Part shown: piece after piece, positions 36,001-46,015 of the stretch | Layout: each line of letters opens with the position of its first letter | Position numbering within the stretch: position 1 is the first letter of the stretch | Assembly: GCA_963700745.1 (NCBI GenBank) | Contig: CAVOYT010000013.1 | Span: 248,001 to 312,000 of the forward strand | DNA length: 64,000 bases | DNA from: UBA10649 sp963700745 | GTDB lineage: Bacteria; Actinomycetota; Actinomycetes; S36-B12 | Direction of reading: 5' to 3' | Position numbers and translations under genes: made by a program | Notes under the pieces: model-generated | The model's database searches: none | The model's input: the letters and a program-made list of their open reading frames with translations, nothing else | What the model was told of the DNA's origin: nothing

Positions 36001-37500
36001 CGGTCCCAGACCAGTCGGGGGCGCAGCTCGGCGAACTCGTCCGACGGGTACCGGCCGGAGAGCATGTCGAGCACCGCGTCGAGGACGGCGTCGGTGAGGG
36101 TGCGTGAACGGCGCGGCCCGGCGCACGGTGGCCAGCAGGTCGTCGACGTCCCAGTCGTCCATCGCCACGCACGCCACGATCTGCTGGGCGAGGACGTCGA
36201 GCGGAGTGCGCGGTATGCGCAGGTCCTCGATGAGGCCGGCGCGCATGCGCGAGGTCACCACGGCCGCCGTGACCAGGTCGCCGCGATACTTGGGGAAGAC
36301 GATGCCGCGGCTGACGGCACCGACCTGATGCCCGGCTCGGCCGACGCGCTGGAGGCCGCTGGCGACGCTGGGCGGGGTCTCGACCTGGACGACGAGGTCG
36401 ATGGCGCCCATGTCGATGCCGAGTTCGAGGCTGCTGGTCGCGACCACCGCGGGCAGCCGGCCGGACTTCAGGTCCTCCTCGATGATCGCGCGCTGCTCCT
36501 TGCTCACCGATCCGTGATGGGCGCGGGCGATGGGCCCGGGTCGTCCTGCCCGCGGCGAGCGCGCGCTCGGCCGACGATCTCGTTGACCTGGGCGGTGATG
36601 CGCTCGGCCAGCCGTCGGCTGTTGGCGAAGACCAGGGTCGTGCGGTGCTGCTCGATGAGGTCGACGAGCTGCTCGTCGATGTGCGGCCAGATGGACGTGC
36701 GGGCCACGGCGCCGGCGGGCCGCCCGGAACCTCGGCCTGCGTGCCGAGCTCGGCCATGTCGTCGACCGGGACCCGGATCTGCAGGTCCCAGAGCTTCTCG
36801 CTCGCGGGTGCGACGACGGTGGCCGGCCGCTCGGCGCGCAGGAACGTGGCGACGACGTCGACCGGGCTCACGGTGGCCGACAGGCCGATGCGCTGGGCCG
36901 GGCGGTCCAGCAGCAGGTCGAGTCGCTCGAGGGACAGGGCCAGGTGGGCGCCGCGCTTGGTGCCCGCCACGGCGTGCACCTCGTCGACGATGACCGTGTC
37001 GATGCCGCGCAGCGACTCGCGCGCCTGGGAGGTGAGCATGAGGAAGAGCGACTCGGGCGTGGTGATCAGGATGTCCGGCGGTCGCTTGGCCATCCGGGTC
37101 CGCTCGGCGGGCGGGGTGTCGCCCGTGCGGATCCCGATCGTGACGTCAGCGGCGGCGATGCCGAGCCGGGTGCTCTCTCGCTCGATGCCGACCAGCGGAC
37201 TGCGCAGGTTGCGCTCGACGTCGACGGCGAGCGCCTTCAGCGGCGACACGTACAGGACACGGCAGCGGCGCAGTCGATCCGCGGGCGGCTCGTCGCGCAT
37301 CAGCCGGTCGATGGCGTGCAGGAAGGCCGCGAGCGTCTTGCCGCTGCCGGTCGGCGCCACGACCAGGGTGTCGTCGCCCCGCGCGATGGCCGACCAGGCG
37401 CCCTGCTGGGCCGGTGTCGCCTCGGCGAAGGCGCTCTCGAACCACGCGCGGGTCGCAGGGGAGAGGGGGCCAGGGCGTCGGCGGCGTCGGTTTCGGTCAT
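33007..37500 (-). CDS. lhr: Lhr-type ATP-dependent helicase (many frameshifts)
   Basis: A very long superfamily 2 helicase, about 1,500 residues, the usual Lhr size. The N-terminus carries Walker A MAPTGSGKTLAAFLHAIDRL, VLYVSPLKALAVDVERNL, the DEVH box (VIVDEVHAVAGTKRG) and motif III IGLSATVSP. The second RecA domain has TTLVFANSRRLAERITAQ and LELGIDMGAIDLVVQVETPPSVASGLQRVGRAGH. The long C-terminal region follows, with LVGEGGSRVGELDEEMVYESRVGDVI and SAHLLGVAADYASFPIILETVRECLQ. Lhr unwinds DNA and RNA-DNA hybrids in repair. Frames break perhaps ten times, mainly after 34500 and near 36500-36750. The ATG overlaps the stop of the YwiC-like gene. Confidence 0.9.
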
Positions 37501-38330
37501 GGCGTGCTCGCGGCGGTGGCGGCGGCGGCGGCGACCACGAGCAGCACGAAGCCCACCAGCTCGATGATCCCGATCCGGGCGGGGCGGGGGGCCGGCACTC
37601 CCATCACGAGCGACCGGGCGAGGAACCAGGCGTAGGGAGCGACGAGCAGCAGGCCCGATGGCAGCCCCCACCAGATCGCCAGTCCGACGGAGGCGAGCAG
37701 CGAGCCGGCGGCGAAGGCGCGCGAGGCGGTGCGGTACGCGGGTCGGCGCGCGCTCGCGGATGAGCGACTTCACGTGCAGGGTCGAGCCGGTCAGGAGCAG
37801 CCCCACGGCCACGGTCAGGACCCAGAGGTGGGCCGGTGCGGATGGCAGGTCCGGGACGGCGACTGACGTCTGGCCCACCGCCACCGCCCAGGTGACCGGA
37901 ACCATCGCCGTGCACTGCGGCGATGAAGACGAGGTCGTTGCCGAGGGCCCGCTCGTCGTGCCGTCGGGCGTAGGCGACGTTGACGGCGAAGCTGGCCAGG
38001 TACAGCAGGGCGACCCAGATCAGCCACGGGCGCAGGACGAGCAGGGGTACCCCGCCCACCAGGAGGAGACCCCACCACCAGAGCGAGGGGGCGCGCGAAG
38101 CGACGCGGGTCGGGCCTTCGCGAGCCGCGGTCGCGCACGATGGCGAGCAGGAAGTAGCTGGCGGGAAGGCCGCGACCCAGGTGATCACCAGCAGGGCGAG
38201 GACCGGAGTCGAGGGCGCGACCGTCGCGGCGGTCGCCACCGGGAGCCCGAGGAACGCCCAGGCGCCGTGCTGGGGCGGCACGATCGGGACGCTCGCGGAT
38301 CGCCGGTGCGGACGTTGGCGGCGCGGTCAC
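37497..38330 (-). CDS. YwiC-like membrane protein (frameshifted)
   Basis: Recognised by the family lead PPQHGAWAFLGLPV, then about eight or nine hydrophobic segments: LALLVITWVAAFP, LVVGGVPLLVLRPWLIWVALLYLASFAVNVAYARR, VLTVAVGLLLTGSTLHVKSLIRER, and LVGFVLLVVAAAAATAASTP at the end. At least four frame breaks occur. The start is taken as GTG 38330 (TAPPTSAPAIRERP). YwiC-like proteins have no known role; in Bacillus ywiC sits near nitrate respiration genes, but no such genes are here. It is coupled to lhr by an ATGA overlap and divergent from the DUF3046 gene. Confidence 0.7.
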
Positions 38331-38365
38331 GACCCGATTGTGCTGGATGGGGCAGACTGACCGCC

Positions 38366-38558
38366 GTGCGCCTCACAGACTTCTGGGAACGGATGGAGCA
38401 GGTCTTCGGTCCTGCCTATGCCCACTCCTGGGCGCACGACGTCGTCCTGCCGCCGCTCGGGCGTGACCGTCATCGAGGCCATCGCCGACGGGATCGACAC
38501 CAAGGACATCTGGCGCGCGGTCTGCGCCACCACGGACGTGCCCGCGGTGCTGCGATGA
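38366..38558 (+). CDS. DUF3046 protein (one frameshift)
   Basis: About 63 residues: VRLTDFWERMEQVFGPAYAHSWAHDVVLPPLG, then after one surplus base VTVIEAIADGIDTKDIWRAVCATTDVPAVLR. This matches the small actinobacterial DUF3046 family that lies just upstream of recA in many species. The span is one over a multiple of three. It ends in an ATGA overlap with the MFS gene. Its conserved place suggests a link to RecA or to the recA transcript, but no function is known. Confidence 0.85.
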
Positions 38559-39834
38559 CCGAGACACAAGTGCAGGCACTCCGCGGCTGACCTGGCGGCG
38601 ATCCAGCGCCGCACCGTCGGCGTCCTGTCGGTCGGGCAGGTCTTCGGCGGACTCGCGGTCGCCGGCTCGGTCGCTGCGGGCTCGCTCATCGCGGCCTCGG
38701 TCGCCGACTCCGAGGCGGCAGCGGGCTTCGCCCAGACCGCCGGTGTGCTCGGGCGCAGCCGTGCTGGCCCTTCCGCTCGCCCGGATCGCGCTGAGCCGGG
38801 GACGCCGGGCCGCGCTGGCGACCGGCTACGGCATCGGCGCGGGCGGTGCCGTCATCGTGGTGGCCGGTGCCGTCGCCAGGAACCTCCCGCTCGTGCTGCT
38901 CGGCTGCTTCTTCGTCGGGGTCGCATCCGCGTCCGGTCTCCAGGCCCGCTACGCGGCGACCGACCTGGCCCTCGAGGAGCATCGGGCGCGGGCGCTGTCA
39001 TGGGTGGTGTGGGCCGGCACGGTGGGTGCCGTCATCGGGCCGAATCTGCTCAACGCCTCGGGCAATCTCGGATTGAGGCATGGGCCTGCCGCAGCTGGCC
39101 GGCCCCTACGTCGTGGCCGCCGTCTGCCTGGCCATCGCGTCGGCGGCGTTGCTGGTGTTCCTGCGGCCGGACCCCTACCTGACCGCGATCGAGCACCGGG
39201 CATCGCAGGGGCGAGGCCGCGCACCGGCCCCGCCTGCGCGACGGCATCGAGCATCTTCGCGGCCGCCCGCGTGCGGTGCTCGGCATCGCCGCGCATCGCC
39301 GTCGGGCACGTGGTGATGGTCATGGTGATGGTCATGACGCCGGTGCACATGGCGCACGTCGACGTGACGCTGCAGCTGATCGGCTTGGTCATCAGCGTCC
39401 ACGTCGCCGGGATGTACGCCCTGTCGCCGGTGGTCGGCTGGGCGGTCGACCGGTTCGGTCGGATCCAGGTCGTCGTGGCCGGCATCGGCATCCTGGTGGC
39501 CGCATGCGTGATCGCCGGGCTGGCTCCGGGCGACGCCGTGCCGATGCTGGGCATCGGGCTGTTCCTGCTCGGACTGGGCTGGTCGTGCACCCTGATCGCC
39601 GGATCCACGATGGTGACCGACGAGGTGCAGCCGGTCGAGCGACCGGCGGTCCAGGGACTGTCGGACCTGGTGATGAACGCCGCCGGCGCGATCGGCGGAG
39701 CCGTCGCCGGCGTCGTGGTCCTGGTCTCGTCCTACGGAGTCCTCTGCGCCGTGGCCACCGTTCCGCTGGTCGCCCTCGGCGTGGCGGTGGCGACCCCGGC
39801 GTGTCGCGCGCATTCGAACACCCGTTCGATATAG
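38555..39834 (+). CDS. MFS transporter (frameshifted)
   Basis: About 425 residues with 12 predicted helices over several frames. TETQVQALRADLAAIQRRTVGVLSVGQVFGG leads into the first helix. VLALPLARIALSRGRRAAL carries the MFS loop 2-3 motif and GYGIGAGGAVIVVAGAVARNLPLVLLGCFFVG follows. The second half is intact: GMYALSPVVGWAVDRFGRIQVVVAGIGIL and LGLGWSCTLIAGSTMVTDEV. Breaks lie near 38590, 38755, 39075, 39213 and possibly 39290. The last 21 bases hold the SOS box of recA. A curious run MVMVMVM lies in one helix. Substrate unknown. Confidence 0.8.
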
Positions 39835-39836
39835 AT
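39814..39836 (+). promoter_or_regulatory. SOS box (LexA site) and -10 box of recA
   Basis: TCGAACACCCGTTCGA (39814-39829) is a perfect match to the actinobacterial LexA site TCGAAC-N4-GTTCGA. TATAGAT begins at 39830, directly after it, and reads as a -10 box, so bound LexA would cover the promoter. The site lies within the last codons of the MFS gene, 150 bases before recA. The rest of the leader shows a weak CCCTGG...CCAGGG stem and GAGGAGA ahead of the start. Confidence 0.92.
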
Positions 39837-39984
39837 TCACGGCACGACAGCGAACGGGCATGCGGCCACAGGGCACCTGAGGTCACCGTCCACTGTCAGA
39901 CGTCCGGCATAGGTTTCACCGCATCAGCCCTGGTCCCCGCTCCCGCGAGGTCCAGGGAACCGCCCGAGTCACCGAGGAGACACC

Positions 39985-41040
39985 ATGGCCAGCGCCGCCA
40001 ACGACCGCGAGAAGGCCCTTGACGCCGCCCTCGCCCAGATCGAGCGCCAGTTCGGCAAGGGCTCGGTCATGCGCCTCGGTGAGGAGGGCCGCGCTCCCGT
40101 CGAGGTGATCCCGACCGGCTCGATCGCCCTCGACCTCGCCCTCGGCATCGGCGGGCTGCCTCGCGGTCGCATCGTCGAGATCTACGGCCCGGAGTCCTCC
40201 GGCAAGACGACGGTGGCGCTGCACGCCATCGCTCAGGTCCAGGCCGCGGGCGGGCTGGCGGCCTTCATCGACGCCGAGCACGCTCTGGACCCGGACTACG
40301 CCTCCAAGCTCGGGGTCGACCTGGACAACCTGTACGTGTCGCAGCCCGACACGGGCGAGCAGGCCCTGGAGATCTGCGACACCCTCGTCCGCTCGGGGGC
40401 CATCGACCTCGTGGTCATCGACTCGGTCGCCGCGCTGGTGCCTCGAGCCGAGATCGAGGGGGAGATGGGCGACTCCCACGTCGGGCTGCAGGCCCGTCTC
40501 ATGAGCCAGGCGCTGCGCAAGATGGCCGGTGCCCTCAGCAACACCAACACGACGGCGATCTTCATCAACCAGCTGCGCGAGAAGATCGGCGTCATGTTCG
40601 GCTCGCCGGAGACCACCACGGGCGGCAAGGCGCTGAAGTTCTACTCATCGGTCCGCTTGGACGTGCGTCGGATCGAGACCCTCAAGGGCGGGACGGAGGC
40701 GGTCGGCAACCGCACCAGGGTCAAGGTGGTCAAGAACAAGGTGGCCCCGCCGTTCAAGCAGGCCGAGTTCGACATCCTCTACGGCGAGGGCATCTCGCGT
40801 GAGGGCTCGCTGATCGACATCGGGGTCGACGCGGGCATCGTCCGCAAGTCGGGCGCCTGGTACACCTACGAGGGCGACCAGCTCGGGCAGGGCAAGGAGA
40901 ACGCCCGGACGTTCCTCAAGGACAACCCTGACCTCGCCAACGAGATCGAGAAGCGCATCAAGGAGACCCTCGGGATCGGGCCACAGCTGGACGCACCGGC
41001 CGACGAGCAGGTGGCTCCGCTTGCTCCGATCGACGAGTAG
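39985..41040 (+). CDS. recA: Recombinase RecA
   Basis: Strand-exchange ATPase and SOS coprotease. The 351 residues are free of frame breaks. The short N-terminal domain (REKALDAALAQIERQFGKGSVMRLGE) is followed by Walker A GPESSGKTT at about 68-76. The Walker B region reads AIDLVVIDSVAALVPRAEIEGEMGD. L2 is visible as NQLREKIGVMFGSPETTTGGKALKFYSSVRLDVRR, with no intein. The C-terminus is acidic (DAPADEQVAPLAPIDE). ATG 39985 follows GAGGAGA. An SOS box lies upstream and recX starts ten bases after the stop. Confidence 0.99.
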   Translation: MASAANDREKALDAALAQIERQFGKGSVMRLGEEGRAPVEVIPTGSIALDLALGIGGLPRGRIVEIYGPESSGKTTVALHAIAQVQAAGGLAAFIDAEHALDPDYASKLGVDLDNLYVSQPDTGEQALEICDTLVRSGAIDLVVIDSVAALVPRAEIEGEMGDSHVGLQARLMSQALRKMAGALSNTNTTAIFINQLREKIGVMFGSPETTTGGKALKFYSSVRLDVRRIETLKGGTEAVGNRTRVKVVKNKVAPPFKQAEFDILYGEGISREGSLIDIGVDAGIVRKSGAWYTYEGDQLGQGKENARTFLKDNPDLANEIEKRIKETLGIGPQLDAPADEQVAPLAPIDE

Positions 41041-41050
41041 TCGCGCTCGC

Positions 41051-41627
41051 GTGGTGAGGTACGTCAGCCAGCCGAAGCCGGGTACCTCCGCCGACCTTCA
41101 GGACGAGGCCGATCCCGAGCAGGTGGCGCGAACGATCCTGCTGCGCCGGCTGTCGGCGGCACCGCGGACGAGGGCCGAACTCCGAAGCGACCTGCTGCGC
41201 CGGGGGGTCCCCGACGGCGTCGCCGATTCGGCTCTTGACCGCTTCGCCGAGGTCGGACTGATCGACGATGCGGCGTTCGCGCGATCGTGGGTGGAGTCAC
41301 GTCAGCGCACGCGAGGCTCGGCTCGAGCAGTGCTCAGGCAGGAGTTGCGCGGCAAGGGGATCGACGCTGCATGATGCCGAAGAGGCACTGGCGGCGATCG
41401 ACGTGGACGACGAGTGGGACCGGGCCCGTGAGCTTGCGCGGGTGAAGGCACGGTCGACGGGGCGGCTGGATCCGGCGGCCAGGGTGCGCCGACTGGCCGG
41501 GGTGCTCCAGCGGAGGGGCTACCCCGCGTCGATGGCGTTCACAGTCGTCCGGGAGGTGCTCGGGGAGATCTCCGATCAGGAGGACGTGCTCGACGCCCTT
41601 GACGACCTGCCTGACGACAGTCGGTAG
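41051..41627 (+). CDS. recX: Regulatory protein RecX (one frameshift)
   Basis: Inhibitor of RecA filaments. The helical triplet repeats are seen in ARTILLRRLSAAPRTRAELRSDLLRRGVPDGVADSALDRFAEVGLIDDAAFARSWVE, then RGSARAVLRQELRGKGIDAA. A surplus A near 41372 breaks the frame, after which DAEEALAAIDVDDEWDRARELARVK continues to the end. Corrected length about 192 residues. GTG 41051 or 41054 can serve as start. The 3' end overlaps the convergent thioredoxin-CcdA gene by 52 bases. Confidence 0.93.
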
Positions 41628-42842
41628 GCCACGGCGGCAATGACGCCGGCGATGCCGAAGACGACGGCCGTGCCAGCCAGCGTGGTCAGGGCATCGGGAC
41701 GCAGCAGCATCGTGACGGCGAGGCAGAGCAGGACCGATCCCGCCACCAGCTTCAAGGCCCGGCCGTGCCGTTCCTGCAGCCGGGTCGCTCGCAGCGTCAG
41801 GACGGCCAGGGCGAAGACGATGAATTCGTCGAGCAGGAAGACGGTCATGTAGACGGCGAACAGGCCAGCCGCCTGCAGCGGTCCGACGCCCTGTTCGGCG
41901 AGGAGTGACGTCCACAGCAGCGGCAGCCCAGCCGTGCAGGGTGTCTCCAGGAGCGAGACCAGGACGGCCAGCGCCGCGGTGCCGGCGACCGTCGCGGCGA
42001 GCGCTCGATCCGGGGAGGCCAGCCCGCGGATCCGCGCATACAGTCCGGGGCGCTGGTCGGGAGAGATCGACAACGACGGGCCGCCGCTGAGTCCGAGTCC
42101 GTCCTTGAACTGCAGTGCGCCGAAGGTTCCGGCAATGGCCGCGACCAGCACTCGCAGCCACCCCATGCCCGTGAGGTAGGAGGCGGCGGAGTACATGCCG
42201 ACCATGTACAACGCGTACATGGCGGCGGTGATCGTCAGGAAGACGCCGCCGATCACGAGGACGCGTCGGCGGGAGCCGCGGCCGGCCACCATGGCGAGTA
42301 GCAGGCTGAGCACCCACAGGGAGCAGGGGTTCACCCCGTCGACGAAGCCGATCGCAACCGTGCTCGCCAGCAGGGACAGGTCCTCGACGACGACCTCGCC
42401 GATCAGCGGTATCTCGACTGATCGCGCCGGGCTGGCGTCCTGGGGCGGGCCCTGATCGGGGCCGGCCCGTTCCTCGGCGATCGCCGCAACGATGGCATCT
42501 GCGGTGGCCTCGTCGAACCCGATCCACACATGGTCGCCGATGATCGTGACCGGAACCCCGCTCGGCTCGAAGCCGCGCTGCTCGGCCGTCTGGATCAGCA
42601 GGTCCCGGCCGGTCTCGTCGTACCAGACTTCGTGCGCATCGACCGTGACGGCGGGATCGGCGTCGGTGAGAGCCTCGAGGAAGTCGAGTTCCGCCGCGCA
42701 GTGCGGGCAGCCGTCGCCGTGGAAGATCGTGACCGTGACCGGTGCGGCGTCCTCGGCGTGCGCCGCGGGGATCGGGGCGATGGCCATCGCCGATGGCCAC
42801 GAGCGCCCCAGCAAGCAGGGCTAACGCGCGTCGTGCGACCAC
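41576..42842 (-). CDS. Exported thioredoxin-fold domain fused to a CcdA/DsbD-like membrane domain
   Basis: A thiol-disulfide protein of about 420 residues. A signal peptide (VARRALALLAGALVAI..., with a frame break near 42790, then IAPIPAAHAEDAAP) leads to a thioredoxin/glutaredoxin domain with CxxC in FHGDGCPHCAAELDFLEAL and the cis-Pro region SGVPVTIIGDHVWIGF. From about residue 145 there are six or more membrane helices with the paired-cysteine motifs VDGVNPCSLWVLSLLLAM and LLETPCTAGLPLLWTSLL of the CcdA/DsbD electron carrier. Reducing power would pass from cytoplasmic thioredoxin through the membrane cysteines to the outside domain. It is convergent with recX. What it reduces is unknown. 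Confidence 0.82.
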
Positions 42843-42875
42843 GGTTCCAGCATGGCGGCCGGCCGGGAGCGGTCG

Positions 42876-43499
42876 TCAGGGGCTAACGGCCTCCGCTATG
42901 CCGACGCCGTGGGACGCGCCCAGGAGGGGCAGCACGATCGCATCGACGATGTGCTCGAGCTCCGCGTGAGTGGGCGCCTGGCCGGTGAGCACCAGCTGGT
43001 GCACGACGAGTGCGGCGGGCACCTGGAGCACGTAGGGATCGACCGGCTGGGTCGGGATGTCGCCCCGGGCCATCGCCTCCTGCAGCACGCCGACGAGTTC
43101 AACCTGCTTGGGGATCCCGAACCTCGTCTGGAACTCCGCGGACAGTTCGGGGTCGTGGGCGGCCTCGCTGATGAGCTCACGCAGGACGATGCCGAGGTCT
43201 CCGGCCAGCTGCGTCGACAGGGTGGTCAGGGACGCCAGCAGGTCGTCGCGGAGGGATCCGTTCCCCGAGGCTGCCGGAGGCAGGGCCTCCTCCATCGTGC
43301 TCACGAAGACATCCAGAGCCAGGCCGCGCACGTTCGGCCACCGCCGGTACAGCGCCGACTTGCCGGTTCCCGCGCGCTTGGCGATGCGGTCCATCGAGGC
43401 TCCCCGCACGCCCCGCTCGGCGATCTCGGCAAGCGCGGCGTCGAAGACCGCCTCGCGAAGGACCTCGCCTCGGCGGCGCATCACGCAGTTGTTGACCAC
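42876..43499 (-). CDS. TetR/AcrR family regulator
   Basis: A 207-residue repressor-type protein. The N-terminal HTH is VLREAVFDAALAEIAERGVRGASMDRIAKRAGTGKSALYRRWPNVRGLALDVF. The C-terminal ligand-binding domain matches the TetR_C type (DLGIVLRELISEAAHDPELSAEFQTRFG). It is divergent from the MMPL exporter and an operator-like palindrome lies between them. The simplest reading is a local repressor of that exporter. The ligand is unknown. Confidence 0.92.
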   Translation of the reverse strand: MVNNCVMRRRGEVLREAVFDAALAEIAERGVRGASMDRIAKRAGTGKSALYRRWPNVRGLALDVFVSTMEEALPPAASGNGSLRDDLLASLTTLSTQLAGDLGIVLRELISEAAHDPELSAEFQTRFGIPKQVELVGVLQEAMARGDIPTQPVDPYVLQVPAALVVHQLVLTGQAPTHAELEHIVDAIVLPLLGASHGVGIAEAVSP

Positions 43500-43541
43500 G
43501 TCGGAACGGTAGCACGATAGGGAACGCGTCCGTACCTTGAT

Positions 43542-43573
43542 TTGACAGTTAGGGAACGATAGCGTTCGCTAAC
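43542..43573 (+). promoter_or_regulatory. Promoter -35 box and TetR operator candidate before the MMPL exporter
   Basis: TTGACA (43542-43547) is a consensus -35 box. It is followed at 43548-43573 by a 26-base imperfect palindrome, symmetric at 22 positions, running GTTAG...CTAAC with GAACG and CGTTC arms. TAGGGAACG occurs also at 43518, so a second half-site may be present. Position suits repression by the divergent TetR protein. Confidence 0.6.
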
Positions 43574-43646
43574 GTCAGGGCCGGAGCGAACCGGCCGCCG
43601 GACATCTCTCGGGCACTCCTCGCCCTTGGCCGTGGAAGAAGGATTC

Positions 43647-46004
43647 ATGCCGATCCTGTCAGCGTGGGCGGTTCGTCGCCCCGTCGTCGCCCTGATCACC
43701 TGGCTGGTGGCGCTCGTCGCCATCGTCGGCCTCGGCACGCAGGTGGGCGGTGAGCTGAACGACTCCTTCGACCTTCCGGACACCGAGTCGAAGGTCGCGA
43801 CCGACCTGCTGGTCGCCGCGGGAACGGACACCAGCCGACTCGACGGCGGAGCCACGATCGTGTGGTCACCGGCCACCGGCTCAGCGGTCGATCCCGCCGT
43901 GGCCGAGCAGGTCACGCCGGTCCTGCAGACCGTTGCCGGCCTGGCCTCGGTGGCCTGCGTGACCAACCCCCTTGATCCGCAGAACCCGACGCTGGGAGTC
44001 GACTGCCCTGAGGCGAGCGGCCCGGACCCGGCAGCGATCCAGGCCCTCACTCCCGAAGAGCAGCAGGTGCTCGGCCAGTCCTTCTCGTCGGTGAGCCCCG
44101 ACGGCACGGTGGCCTACTCGACGATCTCGTTCGCGACGAACGACAAGGGTGAGCTCGACGTGTCGACCGAGGACGCCAAGGTGATCCTCGACTCCGTGAA
44201 GGCGCTCAACGGCGACCAGATCCAGGCGGGCGCTCAGGGCCAGGTGCTTGAGTTCGCCGGACAGGAGCCGCCGAGCTCCGAGGCCATCGGCCTGCTCGTG
44301 GCCATCATCATCCTGCTCATTGCCTTCGGGTCCATCGTGGCGGCCGGCATGCCGATCGTCGTCGCCCTGGTCGGCCTGACCATGGGACAGATGGGCGTCC
44401 TCATCGTCGCCAACTTCCTCGACGTCGCCACCTTCGCCCCGACCCTCGCGGCGATGATCGGCCTGGGCGTCGGCATCGACTACGCGCTGTTCGTCATGAA
44501 CCGGTTCCGACAGGCGGTCCTGGCCGGACATGCGCCCAAGGATGCGGCCATGGAGTCGGTCGAGACCGCAGGACGGGCCGTCCTGTTCGCCGGCACTACC
44601 GTCATCATCGCGCTGCTCGGCCTGTTCGTGCTGGGCATCAACTTCTTCAACGGACTGGCCCTGGCGGCTGGCGTGACCGTCCTCATGGTCATGCTGTCGG
44701 CCCTGTGGATGCTTCCGGCCCTGCTCAGCCTGATGGGCAACAAGGCCCTTGCGTGGCGCCTGCCCTGGGGCAAGAAGCCCGGTGAGGTGCACCCGGAGGG
44801 CAAGGCATGGGCGCGCTACGGACGGGCACTGCAGAAGCGCCCGATCGTGCCAGCCCTGCTGGCCCTCGGTGTCGTGCTGGTGCTGGCCATACCCATGCTC
44901 AGCCTGCGCCAGGGCTTCGCCGACGACTCCGGGAAGCCGGAGGGCTCGACCGCCCGTATCGCGTACGACCTGCGCGCCGAGGGCTTCGGCCCTGGCGTGA
45001 ACGGCCCGTTCCTCGTGGTCGCCGACCTGTCCGAGGCGAACGGCCCGGACGCCTACGCACAGATCATCGCGGGGCTGGCATCCGCCGAGGGTGTCGCCGG
45101 GACCTCGCCGAGCGCCGAGGTCCTGCCGATCCTGGGCAAGATGGCGGCCGCAGCCGCCGAGCAGGCGGCCGGGAACCCGGCAGCCGAGCCGCAGACCATC
45201 CAGGCCATCGCCGTCTACCCGTCGAGCGCACCGCAGGACGAGGCGACAACCGAGCTCCTTGACCGACTGCGCACCGAGGTTAACCCGACGATCGAGGATG
45301 CGACGGGCGCGAAGCTGTATGTCGGCGGTACGCAGGCCATCACCAGCGACTTCACCACGGTGCTTGGCGATGCGCTCCCGCTCTTCCTGGCCATCGTGAT
45401 CGGCCTGGGCTTCCTGGCACTCATGCTGCTGTTCCACTCCCTGCTGGTGCCGCTGACCGCCGCGGTCACGAGCCTGCTGTCGTTCTCGGCCGCGATGGGC
45501 ATCACGGTCGCCGTGTTCCAGTGGGGCTGGTTCAGCGACATCCTGGGCGTCCCGGGAACCGGGCCGATCTTCCCGTTCCTGCCGATCATGGTGTTCGCCA
45601 TCCTGTTCGGCCTGTCGATGGACTACCAGGTGTTCCTGGTGTCCCGCATGCAGGAGGAGTGGGCGCGGACCGGGGACAACCTGGCCTCGGTTCGCCGAGG
45701 ACTGGCCGGCTCTGGCCGGGTCGTGGTCATCGCCGCCGCGATCATGTCCAGCGTGTTCCTGGCCTTCGTGCCGAGCACGAACTCCACGATCAAGCTGTTC
45801 GGTATCGCGCTCGCCTCGGCGGTCCTCATCGATGCCTTCATCGTCCGGCTGATTCTCGTTCCGTCCTTGATGTCGATGTTCGGCAAGGCGAACTGGTGGC
45901 TTCCGGGGTGGCTGGATCGGATCCTGCCGAAGGTGCACATCGAGCCGGGTGAGGACGAGATCCTCGACGACGAGCCGGAGGCGGCGGTCCCGGTCGGGAG
46001 CTGA
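43647..46004 (+). CDS. MMPL/RND family membrane exporter
   Basis: A 785-residue protein with the two-fold RND layout: helix 1 (VVALITWLVALVAIVGLG), a large outside loop, then five helices with GLGVGIDYALFVMNRFRQ. The second loop and helix set follow, with FGLSMDYQVFLVSRMQEEWARTG. The Asp-Tyr pairs in these two helices are the proton relay of MMPL proteins. Outside loops are short of the mycobacterial MmpL3 type, so it is a small-molecule or lipid exporter of unknown cargo. ATG 43647 follows GAAGAAGGA. A hairpin terminator lies 11 bases after the stop. Confidence 0.93.
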   Translation: MPILSAWAVRRPVVALITWLVALVAIVGLGTQVGGELNDSFDLPDTESKVATDLLVAAGTDTSRLDGGATIVWSPATGSAVDPAVAEQVTPVLQTVAGLASVACVTNPLDPQNPTLGVDCPEASGPDPAAIQALTPEEQQVLGQSFSSVSPDGTVAYSTISFATNDKGELDVSTEDAKVILDSVKALNGDQIQAGAQGQVLEFAGQEPPSSEAIGLLVAIIILLIAFGSIVAAGMPIVVALVGLTMGQMGVLIVANFLDVATFAPTLAAMIGLGVGIDYALFVMNRFRQAVLAGHAPKDAAMESVETAGRAVLFAGTTVIIALLGLFVLGINFFNGLALAAGVTVLMVMLSALWMLPALLSLMGNKALAWRLPWGKKPGEVHPEGKAWARYGRALQKRPIVPALLALGVVLVLAIPMLSLRQGFADDSGKPEGSTARIAYDLRAEGFGPGVNGPFLVVADLSEANGPDAYAQIIAGLASAEGVAGTSPSAEVLPILGKMAAAAAEQAAGNPAAEPQTIQAIAVYPSSAPQDEATTELLDRLRTEVNPTIEDATGAKLYVGGTQAITSDFTTVLGDALPLFLAIVIGLGFLALMLLFHSLLVPLTAAVTSLLSFSAAMGITVAVFQWGWFSDILGVPGTGPIFPFLPIMVFAILFGLSMDYQVFLVSRMQEEWARTGDNLASVRRGLAGSGRVVVIAAAIMSSVFLAFVPSTNSTIKLFGIALASAVLIDAFIVRLILVPSLMSMFGKANWWLPGWLDRILPKVHIEPGEDEILDDEPEAAVPVGS

Positions 46005-46015
46005 CCGACGACGCG

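Noticed and set aside
39300..39345. GTGATGGTCATG run in the MFS gene as a microsatellite or phase-variation tract
   Set aside because: It is only two copies of a 12-base unit within a membrane helix (MVMVMVM) and fits ordinary coding sequence.
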